7,062 nucleotides of DNA from Euryarchaeota archaeon UBA287 (lineage in GTDB: Archaea; Thermoplasmatota; UBA186; UBA287). The stretch spans positions 1 through 7,062 of the forward strand of contig DAEG01000104.1 in the NCBI GenBank assembly GCA_002495235.1, read 5' to 3'. Made by a program: the position numbers and the translations under genes. Below, one piece after another: positions 1 to 5,567 of the stretch (the first letter of the stretch is position 1; every line of letters begins with the position of its first letter). The notes beneath the pieces are model-generated. The model saw only the letters and a list, made by a program, of their open reading frames with translations, was not told the DNA's origin and did no database searches.

Positions 1-1072
1 TTATGACCTTCTTATCCACATCCCTCCCGCCAAGGCCATATATATAGCTTCTCAGATCGATGCCATCACAGTACGATTTTGTGTCAAGATACAAAGGCGG
101 ATAGCTGCCGAAGGGTGCAACCCTGTCGGCAACGGCGACCAGACTGGCGTTCTTTACAGCCTCTCTGACCTCTTCTCCAGCGAAGGGTCTGTAACATTTC
201 ACTCTTGTGACACCGACCTTTTTGCCCTCATTCCTCATCTCATCCACCACAACCTTTGCAGTTCCGAAAGCGGAGCCCATGCACAGGAGCACATGGTCTG
301 CGTCCTCCGTTCTGTAGCTCTCCACAAGCGGGTATCTTCTGCCGGTTAGATCCCCGAACTCGCTCATGACCTTTCTCACGACCTCTCTGGATTCGTTCAT
401 GATCTCCATCTGCTGCATCTTCATCTCTGAGTAGTAGTCCGGCAGGACCATCGCACCCAGCGTCTTTGGGTTCTGTGGATCCAGCGTGTTCTCCGAGATC
501 CTTCTTCTCGCGCCCACAAAGCCCAGAACCTTGTCGTCACTGAGAGTTGAGACGTTCTGCAGTGTGTGGCTTATGACGAAACCGTCCAGGAGCACCATGA
601 CGGGCAGCAGCGTCTCCTCCGCTATCCTAAATGACATCAGCGTAGTGTCATAGGCCTCCTGCGCATCCACGCACGAGATGTGCAGCCATCCCGCATCTCG
701 TACCGCCATGGAGTCAGCGTGATCCGCGTGTATGTTTATGGGCGCGCTTATAGCCCTGTTCACGTTGGCCATGACTATGGGCAATCGCATGCCGCTCGCT
801 ATGTACAGCATCTCATGCATCAGCATGAGACCCTGCGAGGATGTGGCCGTGAACGTTCTAGCGCCCCTTGCGCTAGCACCTATGCAAGCGCTCATGGCGC
901 TGTGCTCGCTCTCAACCCTGACGTACTCAGCTTGCGTCTCGCCATTGGCCACGTACTCGCTGAACTTTTCCACTATTATGGTCTGCGGCGTTATTGGATA
1001 CGCTGCGACCACGTCCACGTCGCACTGCTTGGCCGCAAAAGCGACCGCCTCGTCTCCGCTCAATCCTATCAT
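1..1072 (-). CDS. porA: Pyruvate:ferredoxin oxidoreductase, alpha subunit (3'-partial)
   Basis: This is the alpha subunit of the cytoplasmic, oxygen-sensitive enzyme that interconverts pyruvate + CoA and acetyl-CoA + CO2, passing electrons to ferredoxin. I translated it from ATG 1072-1070 and it stays open for 357 codons to the window edge. The family is usually about 390 residues, so roughly the last 30-40 are missing. Visible family signatures are YPITPQT (25-31), ESEHSAMSA (54-62), ATSSQGL (76-82), LDGFVISH (162-169), the LPDYY stretch (210-214) and YGLGGRD (344-350). The start is fixed by a 4-bp ATGA overlap with porD and by a very strong Shine-Dalgarno site. Family membership is near certain. 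Pyruvate rather than another 2-oxoacid is inferred from the PorA-type C-terminal region and the separate small PorD. The beta subunit (TPP-binding) should follow beyond position 1. Confidence 0.95.
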   Translation of the reverse strand, partial: MIGLSGDEAVAFAAKQCDVDVVAAYPITPQTIIVEKFSEYVANGETQAEYVRVESEHSAMSACIGASARGARTFTATSSQGLMLMHEMLYIASGMRLPIVMANVNRAISAPINIHADHADSMAVRDAGWLHISCVDAQEAYDTTLMSFRIAEETLLPVMVLLDGFVISHTLQNVSTLSDDKVLGFVGARRRISENTLDPQNPKTLGAMVLPDYYSEMKMQQMEIMNESREVVRKVMSEFGDLTGRRYPLVESYRTEDADHVLLCMGSAFGTAKVVVDEMRNEGKKVGVTRVKCYRPFAGEEVREAVKNASLVAVADRVAPFGSYPPLYLDTKSYCDGIDLRSYIYGLGGRDVDKKVI

Positions 1073-1335
1073 TTTTCCTCCTCCACCATCGTTATGGCGT
1101 CCTGCGGGCATTCCTTCGCGCATATGCCACAGCCCTTGCAGTGTGAATAATCGATGACTATCTTATCGCCCTCATAACTTATGCTCGAATCGGGGCAGTA
1201 TATGTAACACTCCAGGCACCTGGTGCACTTCTCGTCGTTCACCACGGGTTTCTTGTTCCTCCACGTGCCCGTCTCGTACTCCCGCGACTTTTTCCACGCA
1301 ACCCCGCCTGCCGGTATCTCTTTGTAGCTCTTCAT
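1069..1335 (-). CDS. porD: Pyruvate:ferredoxin oxidoreductase, delta subunit (2x[4Fe-4S])
   Basis: This 88-aa ferredoxin-like subunit carries electrons between the catalytic centre and external ferredoxin. It has two complete cluster-binding motifs: C37-x2-C40-x2-C43-x3-C47-P and C66-x2-C69-x2-C72-x3-C76-P. No cysteine is missing, so both [4Fe-4S] clusters should form. The N-terminal TGTWR...KPVV segment (23-32) is the usual PorD lead-in, which tells it apart from free ferredoxins. Its ATG (1335-1333) overlaps the porC stop by 4 bp, and its TGA (1071-1069) overlaps the porA start by 4 bp. The site GAGGAG lies 3 nt upstream of its ATG. The acidic tail EEEK is partly dictated by the overlapping porA ribosome binding site. 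Confidence 0.95.
   Translation of the reverse strand: MKSYKEIPAGGVAWKKSREYETGTWRNKKPVVNDEKCTRCLECYIYCPDSSISYEGDKIVIDYSHCKGCGICAKECPQDAITMVEEEK
1076..1087 (-). promoter_or_regulatory. Strong Shine-Dalgarno site of porA, inside the porD 3' end
   Basis: On the minus strand the sequence GGTGGAGGAGGA sits 3 nt before the porA ATG (1072-1070). It matches the archaeal 16S 3'-end complement (GGAGGTGA type) over a long stretch. It encodes the glutamate-rich PorD tail, so the same bases serve as coding sequence and ribosome binding site. Together with the ATGA overlap it indicates coupled translation of the subunits. Confidence 0.75.
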
Positions 1336-1862
1336 ATCTCCTCAACCCTCTCGTAAGCTTCCTTCACGACCTGCTTGTTCAGCTCCGCCAACTTGCTGGG
1401 GAACCTCGCGTCTATTGCTTTGAAGAGTGTCTCTATATCTATCAGAGGCTCTACCTTAAGCAGAGCTCCCAGTATCGCTGTGTTAGTTATGTCCTTGCCG
1501 AGCACTCTCGTAGCGATCTCGCTAGCAGGAACCCTGAATGTCCTGGCGCCCTCTACCTTTATGTCCTTTGACGTGTTTATTATGACCTTGCTCTCCTTGC
1601 TCGTTCCCTCGGCAACGTTGACTATCTTCACCAAGGTAGGATCAAGAACAAGCACGCAATCCGGCTCATAGACGTCGCAATGCAACTCTATCGGTTTATC
1701 ATCTATCCTCGCGAACGCCACCATCGGCGCCCCCATTCGCTCCGGACCGAACTCCGGAAATGACTGGGCGAATTTTCCTTCATCTATGGCGGCCATGGCG
1801 AGGAGGTTCCCGGCAGTCCATGCTCCCTGACCTGCTCTCCCATGTATTCTTATCTCTTTCAT
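1332..1862 (-). CDS. porC: Pyruvate:ferredoxin oxidoreductase, gamma subunit
   Basis: This 176-aa protein is the gamma subunit of the four-subunit archaeal-type 2-oxoacid:ferredoxin oxidoreductase, the first gene of the por operon. Family motifs are GRAGQG (8-13), a variant of the usual G-R-G-G-Q-G loop with Ala in place of the third glycine-type residue, and FPEFGPERMGAPM (35-47), which is nearly universal in the family. Length is normal for a free-standing gamma subunit (about 175-185). The ATG at 1862-1860 is supported by the protein beginning directly with the KEIRIHGRAGQG strand and by a promoter 40-50 bp upstream. Its Shine-Dalgarno site is weaker (GGGGTTGAG, about 1876-1868) than those of porD and porA. 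Some annotations call this gene porG. Confidence 0.95.
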   Translation of the reverse strand: MKEIRIHGRAGQGAWTAGNLLAMAAIDEGKFAQSFPEFGPERMGAPMVAFARIDDKPIELHCDVYEPDCVLVLDPTLVKIVNVAEGTSKESKVIINTSKDIKVEGARTFRVPASEIATRVLGKDITNTAILGALLKVEPLIDIETLFKAIDARFPSKLAELNKQVVKEAYERVEEI

Positions 1863-1900
1863 TTTTAACTCAACCCCTTCCTTCGCAAATCGTCTTCACG

Positions 1901-1916
1901 CAATATATTTCTTTTG
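1901..1916 (-). promoter_or_regulatory. TATA/BRE promoter of the por operon
   Basis: On the minus strand, GCAAAAG is followed by AAATATATTG (1910-1901), which fits an archaeal purine-rich BRE plus TATA box. Adding about 25 nt puts transcription start near 1880, leaving a leader of roughly 18 nt that contains the purine-rich GGAAGGGGTTGAG before ATG 1862. This is a pattern match only. A second, weaker TATA-like string, AACTATATCT, lies upstream at 1965-1956 and could be an alternative promoter giving a leader of about 70 nt. Confidence 0.6.
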
Positions 1917-1918
1917 CA

Positions 1919-1934
1919 TGCGTGAGGACACGCA
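1919..1934. promoter_or_regulatory. Candidate operator palindrome upstream of the por TATA box
   Basis: The sequence reads TGCGTG-AGGA-CACGCA, a perfect 6-bp inverted repeat with a 4-bp spacer. It sits directly upstream of the BRE/TATA element. In archaea activators often bind at this position, while repressors more often cover the TATA box or start site. A further CACGCAAT copy at 1897-1904 abuts and overlaps the TATA box, and CGTG at 1937-1940 extends the cluster. No regulator is encoded in the window, so the binding protein is unknown. Confidence 0.45.
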
Positions 1935-2038
1935 ATCGTGAATTGCTCTCGCGCTAGATATAGTTCGTTGCGAATATGTGCAGGAGCCAGATAGCCGTAC
2001 AATAGCAAGGATGGACGCACGCGATAGGAAGATCGTGT

Positions 2039-3007
2039 TTACATAAATCGCTCGACCCACTCTAGAGCGTTGTCCTTGACCGCCCTGGCATGCTCTTCGT
2101 CATAATTCTTGTTGTCCCAGAGCGAACCATCTCTTTTGACACCAAGGTATCTGAGATAGCTCATGTGGGTTGCGCCATCTATGTAAAAGATGTCCTTTTC
2201 TTTCTCCGCCCTATCAAACATGTCTTCCGAATCCCTGGGATTCACTATGTTATCTTCAGTCCCGTGCAACAACAGGATGTCCTCGACATCCTCGACCTGC
2301 TTCAGAGGCTTGTACCTCGGGAGTTGAGAACCGGCCCATATCCCCATGAGCTCTCTAACCGTTGTGTGAAGACCTCCCACCCGCACAGGCTCGAAGCCCC
2401 TGGTCGTTTCTATGTGTTCTCCATAGACATCCCCGTAGGCCGTGTTCATCGCGTCTATGACGTCGCTTTCGCTGGGCTCAAACTCCCCCTTTAACGGCCG
2501 CAACACCCAGAGAAGGAATGAGTTCACGGTCTCGGGGGCTGCAAGGTCGACAACTGCTCTTATGTTACCGTCAACAGCGGCGGTCATTATGGCTATCATA
2601 CCACCCATGCTGTGACCCATGAGAGAGACCCTATCACTGTCCACATCATCTCTCCCTCTCACGATGTCGAGAGCTGTCAGGGAATCTTCAAGCATGCCCT
2701 CCCAGGTGAAATCACCTGTGGACTCACCGTGAGACCTGTGATCATAGGCCAGAACTACAAAACCATTCTCCGCAAAGTTCTCGGCGAACTCGATCATAGT
2801 CTCCTTTGTCGCTGTCACACCATGGTACAGTATTATCGCTGGATGCGCTGATCCTTCGGATGGCACGTAAAGCATAGCGCTTATGTCAGCTCCATCATAT
2901 CCCGGGAAGTAGAATCGCTCAACAGAGAAATCACGAGCCTCCGAAAAAGGCGGCAACACCATGGCAACCGCCAGCACAAACACAAGAAACCTGTACAAAG
3001 AGCTCAC
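2039..3007 (-). CDS. Exported alpha/beta-hydrolase (dienelactone hydrolase/S9-like)
   Basis: A 322-aa serine hydrolase, probably acting outside the membrane as an esterase or peptidase; the substrate cannot be read from sequence. Residues 1-24 form a signal peptide (Arg at 6, hydrophobic core to about 20, likely cut after SEA). The alpha/beta fold follows: strand and oxyanion-type HG at 62-63, DHRSHGES at 89-96, nucleophile elbow GHSMGG with Ser133, acidic residue probably Asp252 in HGTEDNIVNP, and catalytic His281 in GATHMSY. All three catalytic positions are present. The start is GTG 3007-3005. An ATG at 3014-3012 is out of frame. A TATA box centred 26 nt upstream implies a leaderless message, although GGTGA (3022-3018) could serve as a Shine-Dalgarno site if transcription begins earlier. 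It is divergent from the TPR-phosphoesterase gene. Confidence 0.88.
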   Translation of the reverse strand: MSSLYRFLVFVLAVAMVLPPFSEARDFSVERFYFPGYDGADISAMLYVPSEGSAHPAIILYHGVTATKETMIEFAENFAENGFVVLAYDHRSHGESTGDFTWEGMLEDSLTALDIVRGRDDVDSDRVSLMGHSMGGMIAIMTAAVDGNIRAVVDLAAPETVNSFLLWVLRPLKGEFEPSESDVIDAMNTAYGDVYGEHIETTRGFEPVRVGGLHTTVRELMGIWAGSQLPRYKPLKQVEDVEDILLLHGTEDNIVNPRDSEDMFDRAEKEKDIFYIDGATHMSYLRYLGVKRDGSLWDNKNYDEEHARAVKDNALEWVERFM

Positions 3008-3117
3008 AATGCATATTTCACCTTTTATCTTATATTTGTTTCTCTGTCACGTTACGTAGATCACAGACATTCTACCGCAGCTATAGAGAACACCATAGAA
3101 AAAATCAAATATCACTG
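3008..3117. other. Divergent intergenic region with two back-to-back promoters
   Basis: These 110 bp separate two divergently transcribed genes for exported proteins. The hydrolase-side promoter is clear. The phosphoesterase side is A-rich with only weak TATA candidates (CTATAGAG at 3081-3088, TCAAATATC at 3105-3113). Between them is a small imperfect inverted repeat, ACGT-T-ACGT at 3049-3057 within TCTGT(3043-3047)...ACAGA(3063-3067). It could be a shared operator, but arms this short also occur by chance. Confidence 0.4.
3029..3037 (-). promoter_or_regulatory. TATA box of the hydrolase gene
   Basis: The minus strand reads AAATATAAG, preceded by GAGAAAC as a plausible BRE. Its centre is 26 nt before the GTG start at 3007, the spacing expected when transcription begins at or within a base or two of the start codon, giving a leaderless mRNA. 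Confidence 0.6.
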
Positions 3118-4380
3118 ATGAGAGTGCTGTTTATGATGTCATTGCGGCTGACGGCGCTGGCGCTGATCCTCCTCTTCGCACAATTGGGTGCGGCAACCGA
3201 CCCAAGGGCGGTAGAAGAAAACAGGATCGGCAACGGTCTCATGGAGGCGGGGGATTACGAAGGATCTATCGAGCACTTTCTTACGGCTGTAGAGGTGGAT
3301 CCGCGTTATGCTGTTGCCCACTCAAATCTCGGTCTCGCTTATTACCATCTGGAACGGTATGAGGAAGCTCTGGAGGAGTTCAAAACAGCCGTCAACCTCG
3401 CTCCGAATAACCCTCAGTATCGCATCTACATCTCGGGGGCGTACGAGAGATGCGGTATGGCCGGAGAGGCCGCAGACGAGCTGGAGAACGCCCTGAGCCT
3501 CATGGATACCAGAGGCGAGGACGGAAAAGCGCGGGAAGAGATAGAGAGTGTGATGGAAAAGATGAAGGGAGAAGAAGACGCGCGTGACCACCAGGAATTG
3601 TATCCGAGCATGGCGGGAGAACCCATCTTCAGCTTCGTCGTGATATCGGATGTGCACGTCGGAGAGAACACAGACGGAGGAACGCAAGACAGCGACAATC
3701 TAAACTGGATCCTGAACACCGCTTACGAAGTGATCAGACCATCCTTTATAGTCAACACCGGAGATATAACGGATTCTACCAACGGCGGCTTCATACCGAT
3801 GGGAGGACCTTATCAGCAGGAATGGGACGAGTACAGCCGGATCATCTCCACAATGAGCGAGAGCGCCTACTATGACATTCCGGGCAATCACGACCAGTAC
3901 AGAGATGGAGATCTGTCCTATTACCTTGAGAACTCCCTCCAGGGCAGAGCAACAGGTTACACTCAAAACAGCTGGACGGTGGACCTGCCTGAAGGAAAGT
4001 ATCAGTTCATTAGCGTGTGCACACCCGGAAATGACGGAAAGGCGTGGCCCACAGACAACGCCGGTCTCGATGATGGAGAACTGAACTGGATAGAGAGCCA
4101 CATGGACAGAAACGCCAAAAAGATCTTCTTCTTCGGGCATCACCCTCTGGATGACCTCGAATACGGAAGGGAGGAGTTCCAGTCCATCCTCGACAGCCAT
4201 CCTTCGGCATACATATACGGCCACACGCATGGGTATGGCATCAGCTATTATAACAACACCATGCTGGTGAACGCGGCGTCGCTAGGAAAGTCGCCAAGGG
4301 ATCACTATCTGCTGGTGACCGTAAGCGCCGATGGCCAGACATCGGTAGCGCCATACACGATACCACAGCTCCCGGTTTGA
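3118..4380 (+). CDS. Exported TPR-domain calcineurin-like metallophosphoesterase
   Basis: A 420-aa protein joining a protein-interaction module to a phosphatase or phosphodiesterase. Residues 1-26 are a signal peptide ending near LGAA. Three TPR units follow (about 31-63, 64-97, 98-130), then a charged linker (132-160). The metallophosphoesterase domain has every metal-site motif: D178-x-H180, G215-D216, G256-N257-H258-D259, G340-H341-H342 and G368-H369-T-H371. A two-metal active site outside the membrane is therefore likely; the substrate is unknown. No Shine-Dalgarno site precedes ATG 3118. In-frame ATGs at 3133 and 3136 lie 24-27 nt after a TATA-like TCAAATATC and would leave an equally good, shorter signal peptide, so the start is uncertain. 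It is divergent from the exported hydrolase; the GNAT gene downstream has its own promoter. Confidence 0.9.
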   Translation: MRVLFMMSLRLTALALILLFAQLGAATDPRAVEENRIGNGLMEAGDYEGSIEHFLTAVEVDPRYAVAHSNLGLAYYHLERYEEALEEFKTAVNLAPNNPQYRIYISGAYERCGMAGEAADELENALSLMDTRGEDGKAREEIESVMEKMKGEEDARDHQELYPSMAGEPIFSFVVISDVHVGENTDGGTQDSDNLNWILNTAYEVIRPSFIVNTGDITDSTNGGFIPMGGPYQQEWDEYSRIISTMSESAYYDIPGNHDQYRDGDLSYYLENSLQGRATGYTQNSWTVDLPEGKYQFISVCTPGNDGKAWPTDNAGLDDGELNWIESHMDRNAKKIFFFGHHPLDDLEYGREEFQSILDSHPSAYIYGHTHGYGISYYNNTMLVNAASLGKSPRDHYLLVTVSADGQTSVAPYTIPQLPV

Positions 4381-4388
4381 ACACAAAA

Positions 4389-4398
4389 TTTTAATATA
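4389..4398 (+). promoter_or_regulatory. TATA box of the GNAT/LuxE-like transcription unit
   Basis: TTTTAATATA lies 8 nt after the upstream stop codon and is preceded by ACACAAAA as a possible BRE. Its centre is about 27 nt before the GTG at 4421, and no Shine-Dalgarno sequence lies between them (CTGAACAAAATCCATCCACT). This fits a leaderless transcript starting at or just before the GTG. The T-run may also help end transcription of the phosphoesterase gene. Confidence 0.65.
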
Positions 4399-4420
4399 GT
4401 CTGAACAAAATCCATCCACT

Positions 4421-5515
4421 GTGATCATAAGAGAGGTTGAGAAGAAGGATTTCGGGGATATCAACCGACTGTACAATGACGTATACGAAGGTTTTTACCC
4501 CCTGCCTGAAACATATAACAGGCGTACGTTCGAAGAGACCACAAATGACACGTCACATCTCTGGCTTGTTGCAGAGGAAGACAAGAAGATAATAGCATCG
4601 CTCCTCCTGGTAGGAAACAGGGACAGGGACCTCTGCAAATTCTACGGCGCCGCGGTTGCAAAGGAGTTCCAGAAAAAGGGCATACTCTACGAGATCCACA
4701 GAGAGGCGGAGAGGAGAGTGGAGTATGGCATATACTATGCGATAGCCAGGATGAACTATCTGGCACCACAGAAGCTCCTGGAAAAGCTTGGTTTCATGCC
4801 GCTGGGAATCTTTCCCAACGCTATGAGAGTGAAGGAGGTAGAGACTCATGGCCTCTTTGTGACCTACAGGAATGCACCGAGAGAGAGAAAGAGGCCGGTC
4901 ATAATAAAGCCATTCGAGGGCCTTTACTCCTGTGCTTCACGGCTTCTTGATCTGGGAGAGGCTGATGTCGTTCCTGAAGGGCCGGCCAGCAGCGTTGAGA
5001 GGTCTGTTGACCTCAAGATCGGAATGTCCCCCTCTGTCAGCGGAGAGTGGAACAGCTACATGGAGGATGGCGCGCTTGAGTTGAGTTACTTCCCGTTCTT
5101 CGTGCCCAACCTCAAGCTCTATTCGGATAACCTGTCCACTGAGGTGTTCATCTATCACAACCCCATGGCGGCACACATCTATGTGCTTGGGATAAAGACC
5201 TCGGACCCCATGGTCGAGGTGCTCAACGGCATCGCCTCCGCTGCCCTGTCCATGGGCTGCTATTACATAGAGTCCGTTCTCCCGGCGGAGTCGCCCGAGC
5301 TTCAGAGCGCCATGTATGACGCCGGCTACCTGCCATCTGCATACTTCCCTGCGTTCAAGAAGGACACTGACTGCTTTGTGGCCTGCAAGCTGCTGCTGCC
5401 GCCATCATTCAGGTGGGTGCACGCGGACGAGATGAACAAGAGTTTTTTGTCCGCCTACAGCGAGCTGTACATAGAGAGAATGAGGAGGGATCTGTACGGG
5501 TGGAGCGATAGATAG
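4421..5515 (+). CDS. GNAT-family acyltransferase with degenerate second GNAT-like half
   Basis: A 364-aa cytoplasmic protein. Residues 1-150 are a GNAT fold: the opening strand IIREVEKKDFGDINRLYND, the acyl-CoA pyrophosphate-loop motif Q84-K-K-G87-I-L, and the motif B region KLLEKLGFMPLG (118-129). Such enzymes move an acyl group from acyl-CoA, or less often an acyl carrier, to an amine. Residues about 230-325 look like a second GNAT fold (MGCYYIESVLPAES at 278-291, AGYLPSAYFPAF at 301-312) but lack a clear Q/R-x-x-G-x-G/A loop, so this half may bind substrate instead. The GTG start is set by the fold beginning at residue 2 and by a TATA box 27 nt upstream. The stop (TAG 5513-5515) falls within a tandem GATAGATA where the downstream synthetase frame takes over, so the gene may be the front part of a fusion. 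The acceptor is unknown. Confidence 0.8.
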   Translation: MIIREVEKKDFGDINRLYNDVYEGFYPLPETYNRRTFEETTNDTSHLWLVAEEDKKIIASLLLVGNRDRDLCKFYGAAVAKEFQKKGILYEIHREAERRVEYGIYYAIARMNYLAPQKLLEKLGFMPLGIFPNAMRVKEVETHGLFVTYRNAPRERKRPVIIKPFEGLYSCASRLLDLGEADVVPEGPASSVERSVDLKIGMSPSVSGEWNSYMEDGALELSYFPFFVPNLKLYSDNLSTEVFIYHNPMAAHIYVLGIKTSDPMVEVLNGIASAALSMGCYYIESVLPAESPELQSAMYDAGYLPSAYFPAFKKDTDCFVACKLLLPPSFRWVHADEMNKSFLSAYSELYIERMRRDLYGWSDR

Positions 5516-5567
5516 ACTCATAGCCAGAGAGGCATTCGAGAGCGATGACAGGCTGTTCGAGGAAGCG
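5507..5567 (+). other. Frame junction: coding sequence upstream of the synthetase ATG
   Basis: In the frame of the downstream synthetase, the bases before ATG 5568 translate as IDRLIAREAFESDDRLFEEA (5508-5567). This reads straight into LECFSHHYGRCRPYREFC and resembles the usual LuxE-family N-terminal helix. That frame is open back to TGA 5481 but contains no ATG, GTG or TTG. The GNAT frame ends at TAG 5513, inside the tandem repeat GATA-GATA (5507-5514). Removing one 4-bp unit would join the two genes as ...YGWSDRLIAREAF... Possible explanations are an indel or sequencing error, a slippage-prone site, +1 translational frameshifting at the stop, or initiation at ATA 5508. Confidence 0.6.

Larger units (their letters stand above)
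1863..2038. other. 176-bp intergenic region upstream of porC
   Basis: This gap lies between the hydrolase stop codon (2041-2039, minus strand) and the porC start. The half near porC holds a TATA element, a palindrome and repeated TGCGTG/CACGCA half-sites, described separately. The half near the hydrolase (about 1970-2038) shows no convincing T-run terminator and no open reading frame of note. I see no tRNA or small RNA structure, although a 5-bp stem (GCAAT/ATTGC, about 1932-1946) overlaps the repeats. Confidence 0.6.

Noticed and set aside
680..1157. Two overlapping plus-strand open frames of 141-156 codons opposite porA
   Set aside because: They are antisense to a clearly conserved PorA sequence, show no family motif, and have skewed composition (His/Tyr/Arg-rich in one, Met/Pro/Ser-rich in the other) typical of shadow frames.
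1..1862. Assignment as 2-oxoglutarate or branched-chain 2-oxoacid oxidoreductase instead of pyruvate
   Set aside because: The separate gamma and small two-cluster delta subunits and the PorA-type motifs (YPITPQT, ATSSQG, YGLGGRD) favour POR, although exact substrate preference cannot be proved from sequence.
1932..1946. GCAAT/ATTGC hairpin as a terminator for the hydrolase gene
   Set aside because: The stem is only 5 bp, is not followed by a T-run on the minus strand and lies about 100 bp past the stop; it is better explained as part of the promoter repeat cluster.
3012..3014. ATG upstream of the hydrolase as its start codon
   Set aside because: It is 7 nt from the GTG and so out of frame; the signal peptide begins at the GTG at 3007.
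3322..4230. Long minus-strand frames opposite the TPR-phosphoesterase
   Set aside because: The plus strand carries intact TPRs and all metallophosphatase motifs; the antisense translations have no recognisable domain.
5513..5548. Read-through of TAG 5513 as pyrrolysine to extend the GNAT protein
   Set aside because: Only ten further codons follow before TGA at 5546 and they match nothing; the conserved extension lies in the other frame, so frame change rather than stop suppression is needed.
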